Assembly: GCF_000300875.1 (NCBI RefSeq)
Contig: NZ_AMSG01000001.1
Location: 1 to 64,000, forward strand
Source of the DNA: Galbibacter marinus
Lineage (GTDB): Bacteria > Bacteroidota > Bacteroidia > Flavobacteriales > Flavobacteriaceae
DNA length: 64,000 nucleotides
Reading direction: 5' to 3'
This document shows positions 51,156 through 59,821 of the stretch, piece by piece (position 1 is the stretch's first letter; each line of letters starts with the position of its first letter). The notes under the pieces are model-generated. The model was not told the DNA's origin and did no database searches. It saw nothing but the letters and a program-made list of their open reading frames with translations. Position numbers and translations under genes: made by a program.

Positions 51156-52751
51156 CTATGTAATTTGAAGTAAAAAAACCCCTAGTTTTTGCCCTTTATC
51201 AATGGGTAGTTTCTTTCTCAGACGATATCGTGCCACCCGAATACTATCCGGAGTTACTTTTAAAACTTCAGCTATTTCAATAGAAGTCATATTCAACTTG
51301 ATCAACATACAAAGTCGCAATTCAGAGGCCGATATATTTGAATTTGAACATTGCTGTAATTTTTTGATAAACAAAGGGTGGATCTGTCCAAAGTATTCCA
51401 TGAACTGCTCCCACTCTCTTTTTTCAGAAACTTCCTTTGTAATCTCCGCTACCAATTCAGTTAATTTCTGATCTATATCCATCTGTTTCCTTCCTTTGAT
51501 ATTGGTAAGGGTACGAGCGATAGTGGTTAACGTTTTGTTTCTCTGTGCTAGATTGAGGCTGTAATTGGAAAGGGACGATGTCTTTAATTCGATTTCACGA
51601 GCCATGTTCTGCTGCTCCATCCGCTTGTTCTCAAGTTCGGCCTCCAATACTTTTTGCTTGTAACTCGAAATTTTAAGTTGTTGCTTTTTGTGGTTGCGTT
51701 GATAGAAATAGCTTCCCCCTGCAAGTGTAAACAGCAATATCACTCCCAACCACAGTACACGATTTTGCACCTTGCCTATCTCATTTTCCTTGAGCAACAC
51801 TTCGATCCTTGCATTTTTTGTTTTCGCATCATACAAAGACTGCAAGGCATTGATCTGCTGCCTATTTTGATCTTGAAGGATAGCTTCATTTATAGAATCC
51901 GATAATTTGAGATTCAAAAAGGCTTTTTGATAGGCTTTGAGTTCATATAGTACTTTGGAGATGTCTTTATAAGCACTTTCAATTTGATGTTGATTACGGT
52001 GCTTGAGCGCCAACTCCAATACCTTCTGGCTTTCATCCAGAGCGCGATTAAAATCTCCCGTCTTACGACGAATATCAGCGATATTGTTACGTATATTAAT
52101 ATATCGATCAGTGTCGGTCTTCGCATTGGTGAAGAACAATGCCTTTTCGAAATAGGTCAAGGCTTTATCAAAATTCTCCATGTCCTCATAAATACTCCCT
52201 AGATTTTCATGAGCTAAGGCTAACCCTGATGCATGTTCAAGTTCTTTGAACAGATCAAGGCTCGCGTTCTGATACACTATCGCTTTATCATAAAGACTTA
52301 GTTTCTCATAACAACTTCCTATGAAACCTGCACACATGGCCTCACCATTCTTATAACCAATACTCTGAGCTAATTCAAGCCCCTTATTAAAGTAATCTAA
52401 AGCACTTAAATACTGCCTTAATCGGAATTGAATTTTACCAGATTGCAGTTGAATATAAACTAGAGAAGTATCTTTTTCAGAAAGATAACCAGCCGCTTTT
52501 TGATAATTAAAGAGAGCCTGATTGACTGCCTCGTTTCGCGTGTAAAAATCGCCAAAGGCGATTAAACTCTGAGCAATGAGTTCAGGTTCATCTTGCTCCT
52601 GAGCCCATTCCAGAGACTTTTTAAGCTTGACATACACACTATCAGCCCGCGTTGTACTAGATACATCATCTTGACTATAACTACTAATAGAAAGGATTAA
52701 ACACGACGCTGTACAAATGAGAATTTGAAGAAACCTTACCCAACAATGCAT
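51156..52751 (-). CDS. membrane-tethered TPR and LuxR-type HTH regulator
   Basis: A 531-residue protein with an N-terminal signal or first helix (about 8-25), five to six TPR-like repeats (about 50-300; for instance DKAIVYQNASLDLFKELEHA), a membrane helix (about 330-350), a coiled coil (about 355-410) and a C-terminal helix-turn-helix (about 468-515; NMTSIEIAEVLKVTPDSIRVARYRLRKKL) of the LuxR/GerE type. By topology the TPRs face the periplasm and the HTH the cytoplasm. There is no kinase or receiver domain. It lies 164 bases upstream of the receptor-phytase operon on the same strand, so it is a candidate regulator of that operon (inference). Confidence 0.85.
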   Translation of the reverse strand: MHCWVRFLQILICTASCLILSISSYSQDDVSSTTRADSVYVKLKKSLEWAQEQDEPELIAQSLIAFGDFYTRNEAVNQALFNYQKAAGYLSEKDTSLVYIQLQSGKIQFRLRQYLSALDYFNKGLELAQSIGYKNGEAMCAGFIGSCYEKLSLYDKAIVYQNASLDLFKELEHASGLALAHENLGSIYEDMENFDKALTYFEKALFFTNAKTDTDRYINIRNNIADIRRKTGDFNRALDESQKVLELALKHRNQHQIESAYKDISKVLYELKAYQKAFLNLKLSDSINEAILQDQNRQQINALQSLYDAKTKNARIEVLLKENEIGKVQNRVLWLGVILLFTLAGGSYFYQRNHKKQQLKISSYKQKVLEAELENKRMEQQNMAREIELKTSSLSNYSLNLAQRNKTLTTIARTLTNIKGRKQMDIDQKLTELVAEITKEVSEKREWEQFMEYFGQIHPLFIKKLQQCSNSNISASELRLCMLIKLNMTSIEIAEVLKVTPDSIRVARYRLRKKLPIDKGQKLGVFLLQIT

Positions 52752-52842
52752 TGTAAAAAATTAATTCTAGAAAGATAAGAGGTAAGGATAACCAAAAGAT
52801 TAACTGAATTTTAAATAATGATTAAAAACAAGGGTACAAAAA

Positions 52843-52863
52843 AACCCTCCGAGGTGGAAGGTT
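52843..52863 (-). terminator. rpmA terminator
   Basis: An 8-bp stem (one G-U on the minus strand) with a 5-base loop, followed there by a U7 run, 25 bases after the rpmA stop. Confidence 0.9.
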
Positions 52864-52887
52864 TTTCTATATAAGATTCGAATCTAA

Positions 52888-53148
52888 TTATGCTTCAGCA
52901 GGAACTATTGAAACATAAGATTTGTTATCTCTTTTCTTTACAAATTTCACAACACCATCAACCTTAGCGTGTAATGTATGGTCTTTCCCCATATATACAT
53001 TCTCACCAGGGTTGTGTGAAGTACCTCTTTGTCTTACGATGATATTTCCAGCAATAGCGGCTTGTCCTCCGAAAATCTTAACACCTAAGCGTTTCGATTC
53101 TGATTCTCTACCGTTCTTGGAACTACCAACACCTTTTTTGTGTGCCAT
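52888..53148 (-). CDS. rpmA: 50S ribosomal protein L27
   Basis: An 86-residue L27 beginning [24 protein letters not shown], the universal N-terminal tail that reaches toward the peptidyl-transferase centre. No N-terminal propeptide of the Firmicutes type. Follows rplU by 70 bases in the usual order and ends in a good terminator. Confidence 0.98.
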   Translation of the reverse strand: MAHKKGVGSSKNGRESESKRLGVKIFGGQAAIAGNIIVRQRGTSHNPGENVYMGKDHTLHAKVDGVVKFVKKRDNKSYVSIVPAEA

Positions 53149-53218
53149 TTCTATTGTGTTTTAATATCTTGTGCAATCCAAGATTTGTTAAACTTTATTT
53201 TAAAACCAATTAAGAGAA

Positions 53219-53896
53219 TTATTTTCCTCCGTTTAATTGATCTTGTAATTCTTTCAATTCATCCCACTTGTCATTGGCAGCTAGATCAGCTTGTTCAGCC
53301 CATGTACCTGGATCCAAATGTGCAAGTGTTGAGCTTGCTTCAGTTAAAATTTCTTTTACCTGATCAGCTGACTTCTTCGCCAATTTAGCGAAAGTGTCAA
53401 CTCCAGCGTTTACTAAAGCCTCAGCAGCTTTAGGTCCGATTCCTTCAATTTTTTTCAAATCGTCTCCTTTTTTGGAAGCGGCTTTTTTCTTAGGAGCAGC
53501 TTTTTCAGCAGCAGGCTTAGCCTCTACTGCAGCTTCTTCCTTTTTAGGAGCAGCCTTTTTCTTAGGAGCTGCTTTTTTAGCACCACTACCTACGATGTTC
53601 TCAATAACTATTTCAGTAAGAGATTGTCTGTGTCCGTTTTTCTTGCGAAAACCTTTACGTCTTTTCTTCTTAAAAACAATTACCTTATCACCTTTTAGGT
53701 GCTTGATGACTTTCGCCTCTACTGCGGCTCCGTCTATAGCTGGGGCGCCAATGGTTACATCACCGTCATTATCCAACAAAAGTACGTTGTCAAATGAAAC
53801 TTTGTCTCCTTCTTCAGAAGCCAAACGGTGTACAAAAACCTTTTGATCTTTCGCAACTTTAAATTGCTGCCCTGCTATCTCTACAATTGCATACAT
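53219..53896 (-). CDS. rplU: 50S ribosomal protein L21 with a C-terminal helix-hairpin-helix extension
   Basis: A 225-residue protein. Residues 1-103 are complete L21 ([37 protein letters not shown]). Residues 106-145 are an Ala-Lys-Pro linker with the repeated unit AAPKKKAA. Residues about 147-185 carry a helix-hairpin-helix ([20 protein letters not shown]) and the tail ends [20 protein letters not shown]. Ordinary L21 is about 103 residues, so the protein has more than doubled. The frame is clean through all parts, with no sign of an error. Long L21 forms exist in other flavobacteria; the role of the added domain is unknown. Confidence 0.96.
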   Translation of the reverse strand: MYAIVEIAGQQFKVAKDQKVFVHRLASEEGDKVSFDNVLLLDNDGDVTIGAPAIDGAAVEAKVIKHLKGDKVIVFKKKRRKGFRKKNGHRQSLTEIVIENIVGSGAKKAAPKKKAAPKKEEAAVEAKPAAEKAAPKKKAASKKGDDLKKIEGIGPKAAEALVNAGVDTFAKLAKKSADQVKEILTEASSTLAHLDPGTWAEQADLAANDKWDELKELQDQLNGGK

Positions 53897-53954
53897 AGCT
53901 TATGAATTAATAATTTATCAATATATAACCTTGCCTAATAAAATTAAGCGGGTG

Positions 53955-53985
53955 CAAATATACTTCTAAATCATTAAAGAACAAA
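53955..53985 (-). promoter_or_regulatory. promoter of rplU-rpmA
   Basis: On the minus strand TTTG (53982-53985), exactly 19 bases, then TATATTTG (53955-53962): a complete match to the Bacteroidota housekeeping promoter, leaving a leader of about 50 bases. Confidence 0.75.
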
Positions 53986-53990
53986 TGTTT

Positions 53991-54452
53991 TTATGCCTTT
54001 TGGAATGTTTTTTTTAGGTTCCAGCTCGGCTTGAACTTTTGCATAAAAGCCAAAGTCAGGACCACCGTGGATGCAAAACCCTCTATAAGAAGGATAAACA
54101 CCAGAACTCCAGGACCTTGATTATAATCCCGAATCCAAGTATTGATGATACTTTCAGCAAATAGGGTGTCGATGTGATACATATAGATAGCCATAAACAA
54201 AACAAAGGTTATTGTGGCTAAAAAACCAGTCATTACCCCTGTTTTAAATCCATTGTGGTAGTGAAAATCATCCTTTTCCAAAATCCTTCTCATACGAATA
54301 ACGGCGAATATGCCGTAAGCCACTATAGCTCCATTGAGAAGTCGTAGCCATATCACTTCGTGTAATCCTACTAGTTTAAGAATTAAAAAATAGGCGATCA
54401 AAGCAATTGCGATGAAAAGCCCATACCTGATATACAATCTTTCTGGGTTCAT
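53991..54452 (-). CDS. DUF4199 family membrane protein
   Basis: A 153-residue protein with four membrane helices (about 10-28, 34-52, 72-92, 118-140) and the DUF4199 features: FHYHNGFKTGVMTGFLATITFVLFMAIY between helices two and three and a polar loop before the last helix. Bacteroidota-specific family without known function. It stands alone between rplU and the M16 genes. Confidence 0.78.
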   Translation of the reverse strand: MNPERLYIRYGLFIAIALIAYFLILKLVGLHEVIWLRLLNGAIVAYGIFAVIRMRRILEKDDFHYHNGFKTGVMTGFLATITFVLFMAIYMYHIDTLFAESIINTWIRDYNQGPGVLVFILLIEGFASTVVLTLAFMQKFKPSWNLKKTFQKA

Positions 54453-54827
54453 GAGCTAAAAATTTGATATTACGACATTTAAAGTACAAAAAATAACGAT
54501 TGAATGTATTAAAAAACAAAACATTTTATAAAGCCCTATACTGTGAACCAAGTTCAAAAAAAAATAATTCACTAAAACGCTTGTTTCTTTCATGGTGGTT
54601 TTAGCAATTCGAAAATGTATTTCATCCAAACTTGAGATAGATTGTAATTTTGTTCTAAGTATTACGGAAATCCCCAATTAAATCAGAGCTTCACCAAAGA
54701 AAATAAGCTCAATAATTCGCTGTAGAATGCAATATTTTTACTAAATTTCGACACAATTTTAATCGTTTCTGTTAGTATATTAACTTACAGAGATTAAAAA
54801 AAACGCAAATAACAAACCAATTTACTT
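54453..54827. other. AT-rich intergenic region
   Basis: About 375 bases between the DUF4199 gene and the M16 operon, transcribed divergently. No convincing gene, RNA or promoter consensus is seen. A 14-base near-palindrome GTTAGTATATTAAC lies at 54771-54784, 44 bases before the M16 start, and could be an operator or chance. Confidence 0.5.
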
Positions 54828-56153
54828 ATGAGAAACAATTTAATCGCAATCGCGATTTTTTCAATGCTGTATTGGTCTTCACCAGCACAGCAAATCGAGT
54901 TTGAGGAGTATGATCTGGCCAACGGGATGCATGTGATCCTTCATCAAGACAATACTGCTCCAGTTGTAACTACTTCTGTGATGTACCATGTAGGTGCTAA
55001 AGATGAAAACCCAGAAAGAACAGGTTTTGCACACTTCTTTGAACACCTTTTATTTGAAGGTACAGAAAATATTGAAAGAGGAGAATGGTTTAATATCGTC
55101 AGTGCCAATGGTGGAAGCAACAATGCGAATACTACAGCTGATAGAACTTATTACTATGAGGTATTCCCTTCAAACAACGTTGAACTAGGTTTATGGATGG
55201 AATCCGAGAGATTATTACAACCAGTGATTAATCAAATCGGTGTTGATACCCAGAACGAAGTTGTTAAAGAGGAAAAAAGACAACGAATTGACAATTCACC
55301 TTATGGCGCTTTAAGTTATGGCATTGCAGTTCAACCCCATCTTTTCAAAAAACATCCTTATCAGTTTAGTGTCATTGGATCAATGGAACATTTGGATGCT
55401 GCAACCCTTGAGGAATTTAAAGCATTTAACGACAAATATTATGTGCCTAACAATGCTGTTTTAGTAGTGGCGGGAGATATCGATGTACCTGAGGTCAAAA
55501 AAATGATTAACGACTATTTTGGTCCTATACCCAAAGGTGAACCAGTTGAAAGAGATTTCGCAAAAGAAGATCCAATTACAGAGCAAATCACAGCAACGGA
55601 ATATGATTCAAACATTCAAATTCCGGCGCTTGCCCTTTGTTATAGAACACCAGCAATGACCGAGCGTGATTCTTATGTTCTAAATATGATTGCTACATAC
55701 CTAAGTGATGGTAAAACCTCTAAATTGTACAAAACCATGGTGGATGAAAATAAATCAGCCTTACAAGTTTTTGCATTCAACAGAACCATGGAAGACTATA
55801 GTATGTACAACATATTCGCTCTTCCATTGGGAGAGATTCCACTAGAGCAGCTCGAAAAAGAAATCGATGCTGAGATTACAAAGGTTCAAACGGATCTAAT
55901 CTCTGAGTCGGATTTTCAGAAATTACAAAATAAAATGGAAAATGATTTTGTGAGTTCCAATTCAAGCATGTCAGGAATTGCGAGTTCTTTAGCCACCTAT
56001 TATATGTTGTACGACGATACGAATCTCATCAATTCAGAGATTGAAATTTATCGCGGAATTAGTAGAGAGGACATCAAAGAAGTCGCAAACAAATACCTGC
56101 AAAAGAGCCAACGTCTAAGATTGGAGTATCTTCCACAACCAACAAATAATTAA
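54828..56153 (+). CDS. M16 family metallopeptidase, active subunit
   Basis: A 441-residue exported M16 (pitrilysin-type) peptidase. After a signal peptide (to about residue 20) come the inverted zinc motif HFFEH (H69, E72, H73) and the downstream Glu in NEVVKEEKRQR. The second half is the inactive-like M16 repeat ending near YLPQPTNN. It should cleave peptides in the periplasm. Five bases separate it from the second M16 gene, and the two probably form a heterodimer like the mitochondrial processing peptidase or other bacterial two-gene M16 pairs. Confidence 0.93.
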   Translation: MRNNLIAIAIFSMLYWSSPAQQIEFEEYDLANGMHVILHQDNTAPVVTTSVMYHVGAKDENPERTGFAHFFEHLLFEGTENIERGEWFNIVSANGGSNNANTTADRTYYYEVFPSNNVELGLWMESERLLQPVINQIGVDTQNEVVKEEKRQRIDNSPYGALSYGIAVQPHLFKKHPYQFSVIGSMEHLDAATLEEFKAFNDKYYVPNNAVLVVAGDIDVPEVKKMINDYFGPIPKGEPVERDFAKEDPITEQITATEYDSNIQIPALALCYRTPAMTERDSYVLNMIATYLSDGKTSKLYKTMVDENKSALQVFAFNRTMEDYSMYNIFALPLGEIPLEQLEKEIDAEITKVQTDLISESDFQKLQNKMENDFVSSNSSMSGIASSLATYYMLYDDTNLINSEIEIYRGISREDIKEVANKYLQKSQRLRLEYLPQPTNN

Positions 56154-56158
56154 TTCAA

Positions 56159-58222
56159 ATGAAGACAACTATATTCACATTTTTTCTAAGTTTTTGTGCA
56201 AGTCTTACTTTTGCACAAATCGACAGATCGGTTCAACCCACACCAGGGCCTGCTCCTACGATAAACATAGAAAAACCATATACATTTAAACTTGACAATG
56301 GCCTAAAGGTAATGGTGGTTGAGAACCATAAATTACCCAAAGTCTCTATGACACTCACAATTGACAATAGCCCAATTGTGGAAGGTGACAAAGCGGGTGT
56401 ATCTTCTCTTACAGGAGATATGTTAGGCACAGGAACTGTTGAAATCAGCAAAGATGATTTCAATGAAAAAGTAGATTATCTTGGTGCCAGTATATGGTAC
56501 GGATCTCAAAGTGCAGGGGCAAATTCACTCTCTAAGTACTTTCCAGAAATATTAGAGCTTCTTGCCGATGGAGCTATTAACCCAGTATTCTCACAAGAGG
56601 AATTTGATAAAAAGAAAACTCAACTTATTGAGGGTGTCAAATCAGGAGAAAAAAATGTCGCTGTTATTCAAAGAAGAGTTTCTAGCGCTTTGGCTTTTGG
56701 TTTAGATCATCCATATGGTGAGTTCATCTCTGAAGAATCGATTAACAATGTTCAACTCAACGATGTAATCACATTTTACAACACCTACTTTAAACCGGAA
56801 AATGCATATTTGGTGATTGTAGGAGATGTGGATGGAAAGGCGACGAAAAAACTTGTAAAAGAGTATTTCTCCGATTGGAAAGCTGAGAAAGCACCACAGT
56901 ATGCGTATTCTGCGCCTAAGGATGTTCAGTATTCTCAGATCAATTTCATTGACATGCCAAATGCTGTTCAATCGGAAATCGAGGTCACTAACATGGTGGA
57001 TCTAAAGATGAGTGATCCTGACTATCATGCTGCACTAATTGCTAACCACATTTTAGGAGGTAGTTTCTCTAGTTATTTGAATATGAACTTAAGGGAAAAA
57101 CACGGGTTTACTTATGGTGCTAGATCTAGTTTAAAAACAAATACCCATAATGCCTCTTCTTTCACAGCCTCTACAAGCGTGAGAAATGCAGTTACTGATA
57201 GCGCTGTTGTAGAATTCTTCAAAGAGATCAAACGTATACGTACTGAAAAGGTTTCTGAAAAAGATTTAGCAAATGCTAAAGCAAAATACCTTGGTAATTT
57301 TGTACTTGCTCTAGAAAACCCTTCTACTGTAGCTCGATATGCGCTTAATATCGAAACAAAAGATCTTCCTAAGGACTTTTACAAAACTTATCTTGAAAAA
57401 ATAAATGCTGTTACTGCCCAAGACGTACAACGGGTGGCTAATAAATACTTCAAAGCGGATAATGCTCGAGTAGTTATCGCAGGGAAAGGTAGTGAAGTAG
57501 CCTCTAAACTAGAAGCCACTGGTATTCCTATGTTATACTTTGACACCTATGCCTTCCCTGTTGAAAAGCCTAACTATGAGCAAAATGTTCCTGAAGGGGT
57601 CACGGTTCAAAGCGTTTTAGATAGTTATTTAAATGCTATTGGAGGTAAAGACAAGGTTGCAGGTTTAAATTCCATACAAACCACCTATACCACAAGCTTT
57701 AACGGAGGGTCGTTAGAAATTATCGAAAAAAGAACTTCGGACAATTATGCTCAGATAATAAACATGAATGGTAATCCAATGATGTCTGTACTTATTAACG
57801 ACCAGGAAACTATCATTAAACAAGGACCTAACACGGTACCTGTTTCACCTGAGATGATTAATGATCTGCAGAACGCCGTAGGTGTGTTCCCAGAGCTTAA
57901 GTTGCTCAGTAACCAAAGCGTTACCCTTGCAGGCATTGCCAAAGTTGAAGGAAAAGACACCTATCAGATCGATGTTCCAGGGGAGGTTATTACTACCTCT
58001 TATTTTTATGATGTAGAAAGCGGACTTAAGCTCAAAGAACAGTCCATTACTTCAATGAGTGGCCAAAGTCAAACGAATGAAGCTTTCTTATTTGATTATA
58101 AAGAATTTGACGGTATTAAACTACCTTCATTAAAGAAAGCTTCTATTGGAGGAATGCCAGTTGAAAACACGCTTTCAGAAGCCTTGATCAATATCGAATT
58201 TACAGCTGAAGATTTTAAGTAA
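56159..58222 (+). CDS. M16 family protein lacking the zinc motif, with a C-terminal extension
   Basis: A 687-residue exported protein. Residues about 35-460 form two M16 halves, but the place of HxxEH reads SSLTGDMLGTGT, so it cannot bind zinc; the Arg/Tyr pair used for substrate by inactive partners is kept (GFTYGARSSL). Residues about 480-687 are an added beta-rich domain (YLNAIGGKDKVAGLNSIQTTY, later SYFYDVESGLKLKEQSI) resembling the outer-membrane lipoprotein-sorting/LolA-like fold. Predicted substrate-binding partner of the active M16 subunit. Confidence 0.9.
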   Translation: MKTTIFTFFLSFCASLTFAQIDRSVQPTPGPAPTINIEKPYTFKLDNGLKVMVVENHKLPKVSMTLTIDNSPIVEGDKAGVSSLTGDMLGTGTVEISKDDFNEKVDYLGASIWYGSQSAGANSLSKYFPEILELLADGAINPVFSQEEFDKKKTQLIEGVKSGEKNVAVIQRRVSSALAFGLDHPYGEFISEESINNVQLNDVITFYNTYFKPENAYLVIVGDVDGKATKKLVKEYFSDWKAEKAPQYAYSAPKDVQYSQINFIDMPNAVQSEIEVTNMVDLKMSDPDYHAALIANHILGGSFSSYLNMNLREKHGFTYGARSSLKTNTHNASSFTASTSVRNAVTDSAVVEFFKEIKRIRTEKVSEKDLANAKAKYLGNFVLALENPSTVARYALNIETKDLPKDFYKTYLEKINAVTAQDVQRVANKYFKADNARVVIAGKGSEVASKLEATGIPMLYFDTYAFPVEKPNYEQNVPEGVTVQSVLDSYLNAIGGKDKVAGLNSIQTTYTTSFNGGSLEIIEKRTSDNYAQIINMNGNPMMSVLINDQETIIKQGPNTVPVSPEMINDLQNAVGVFPELKLLSNQSVTLAGIAKVEGKDTYQIDVPGEVITTSYFYDVESGLKLKEQSITSMSGQSQTNEAFLFDYKEFDGIKLPSLKKASIGGMPVENTLSEALINIEFTAEDFK

Positions 58223-58247
58223 TCCAGCAACGTAATAAACTCTTTGG

Positions 58248-58287
58248 AAATCCCCGACTCAGTCTAAATGACCAGGTCGTGGGATTT
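58248..58287 (+). terminator. terminator overlapping the 3' end of the convergent EamA gene
   Basis: Arms AAATCCCCGAC (58248-58258) and GTCGTGGGATTT (58276-58287), pairing with one bulge, followed by CTTTTTTCTT. The right arm and T-run lie inside the last codons of the EamA gene on the other strand. Confidence 0.75.
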
Positions 58288-59173
58288 CTTTTTTCTTAGT
58301 CCTATTGGAATTTACCACATATACTCCTAAGAGTATAACTCCCGTTGCCCCGAGATGAACCAAGCCAAACTTCTCCCCATCCAAAACACCCCATAGTATT
58401 CCCACAACAGGTGCTAAATAGGTCACCGAGGTGGAAAATACAGGTGACGTAATCTGGATCAACCGATTAAAAACAATAATGGTAATACCAGTTCCAACTA
58501 CTCCTAAAATGGCCACATAGATCAACGAATTTACAACCCTAGGCTCCTGGAAAGTATAGGAATCAAAAAAGCCAGTGTAAATTAGAATAACTAAGGCAGG
58601 TATTACTATAACCACAAAACTCCCTACCGACATTGCCATTACAGAAACATCTTGAAGTTTCGATTTGATCACATTTGCATTTGTGGCATATAAACAAGCT
58701 GCAAGAACAACGAACAAGGCATAATAATAATTTTGACCAGGATTAATTCGTGCTCCTTGTACAATGAGCAGAATTGCACCTATCAGACCAATGATAACAC
58801 CTACTAATTGATTGCCCTTAAACCGAATTTTAAAAACTACAAATCCGATCAGGATGGTAAACAATGGTACCAATGAATTTAATATCGCCGCGATACTGCT
58901 GTCAATTTCTTTTTCTGCAAAAGCGAACAAATAAGCAGGTGCTAATATACCGCAAAAGGAAGATAGAGCGACCCACTTCCATTGCACTAAGGTTAATTGG
59001 AAGACAGATCTAAAACCGATGCAAAAAAGGAAAATAGCAGAAAACAATACCCGAAGAGACCCCAACTCAATAGGGGTTAATCCTATAAGACCTTTTTTAA
59101 TTAATATATAGGAACTACCCCAAATTACAGACAAAAAAAGCAGGTAAACCCACTTTAATTTATTTTCATCCAT
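58259..59173 (-). CDS. EamA/DMT family transporter
   Basis: A 304-residue protein with ten membrane helices in two EamA repeats (first ending near GAILLIVQGARINPG, second from YYALFVVLAACLYATNANV to the end). Drug/metabolite transporters of this group export amino acids or other metabolites; the substrate cannot be told. The last codons double as part of the M16 operon terminator. A near-match promoter (GATCTTTG) lies 26 bases upstream. Confidence 0.92.
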   Translation of the reverse strand: MDENKLKWVYLLFLSVIWGSSYILIKKGLIGLTPIELGSLRVLFSAIFLFCIGFRSVFQLTLVQWKWVALSSFCGILAPAYLFAFAEKEIDSSIAAILNSLVPLFTILIGFVVFKIRFKGNQLVGVIIGLIGAILLIVQGARINPGQNYYYALFVVLAACLYATNANVIKSKLQDVSVMAMSVGSFVVIVIPALVILIYTGFFDSYTFQEPRVVNSLIYVAILGVVGTGITIIVFNRLIQITSPVFSTSVTYLAPVVGILWGVLDGEKFGLVHLGATGVILLGVYVVNSNRTKKKEIPRPGHLD

Positions 59174-59257
59174 AGAATCAATCTTTTGACGACAAAGATC
59201 CTAAAATTAAGTTTAAAATGATTTCCTTTGTAGTTCTTTTTATAACATGTTTTACTT

Positions 59258-59632
59258 GTGAAAACAAGATGGATTCCAATAGCGTTTACATTTCTTTACA
59301 TGCTTGCCATGCTTAAGCCTGTAATGCCAGTATTCGACTATGTTATCAATCAAGATTACATTGCAGAGTATTTGTGTATTAATAAGGACAAACCTGAGAT
59401 GGACTGTAATGGTAAATGTTACCTTATGGAAATGTTAGAAGAGGAAAATCAACAAAAGAAACAAAATCTTCCAGCGATTGATCTTAGAGAATATCCCATT
59501 GGTTTTGTTCAAGTACTCCATATTCCTTCTGTCACTCAGCTGAGCTTTAAAACTAAAAACAACACTATTTACACAAGGCAATACAGCTCCCTATTTAATG
59601 ATAGTTTGTTCCACCCTCCCATTGGATGTTAG
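59258..59632 (+). CDS. small protein with a CxNKDKPxxxCxGxC motif, metal-locus associated
   Basis: A 124-residue protein: N-terminal membrane helix or signal (about 6-26), then DYIAEYLCINKDKPEMDCNGKCYLMEM with C40, C50 and C54, then a short polar tail. The three cysteines and the following Lys/Glu-rich part suggest a metal or disulfide site on the periplasmic side. I know this type only as a conserved hypothetical next to TonB-dependent receptors in Bacteroidota. Start codon GTG. It opens the receptor/PepSY locus, 189 bases before the receptor. Confidence 0.72.
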   Translation: MKTRWIPIAFTFLYMLAMLKPVMPVFDYVINQDYIAEYLCINKDKPEMDCNGKCYLMEMLEEENQQKKQNLPAIDLREYPIGFVQVLHIPSVTQLSFKTKNNTIYTRQYSSLFNDSLFHPPIGC

Positions 59633-59821
59633 TATATTTTTCCCTTTTGTAAGAATTCACCCAGGACCTTTTTTGGATGTGATTTGATATGAGGTTTACC
59701 TAATTTTTTAAACTGGGTTTACTAGACTGAATGGAATTGAACTCTTACCCATCAATAAAGATATATTTAACTATATAATCGCACTATTACGATTATACAA
59801 TTTACACATTTAACTCAAAAA
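59633..59821 (+). promoter_or_regulatory. control region of the receptor-PepSY operon
   Basis: Holds TTG (59737-59739), 22 bases, then TATATTTA (59762-59769, one mismatch to TAnnTTTG). Directly after it is a perfect palindrome TATAATCG-N8-CGATTATA (59774-59797), 24 bases before the receptor ATG. The palindrome covers the expected transcription start, the place for a repressor such as a metal-sensing regulator. Confidence 0.6.

Noticed and set aside
53394-53846. Plus-strand open frame of 150 codons opposite rplU
   Set aside because: Antisense shadow caused by the Ala-Lys-Pro-rich linker of L21; no independent support.
54456-54677. Minus-strand open frame of 73 codons upstream of the DUF4199 gene
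   Set aside because: Composition follows the AT-rich background, there is no recognisable motif or promoter, and it fills a normal divergent control region. Treated as chance.
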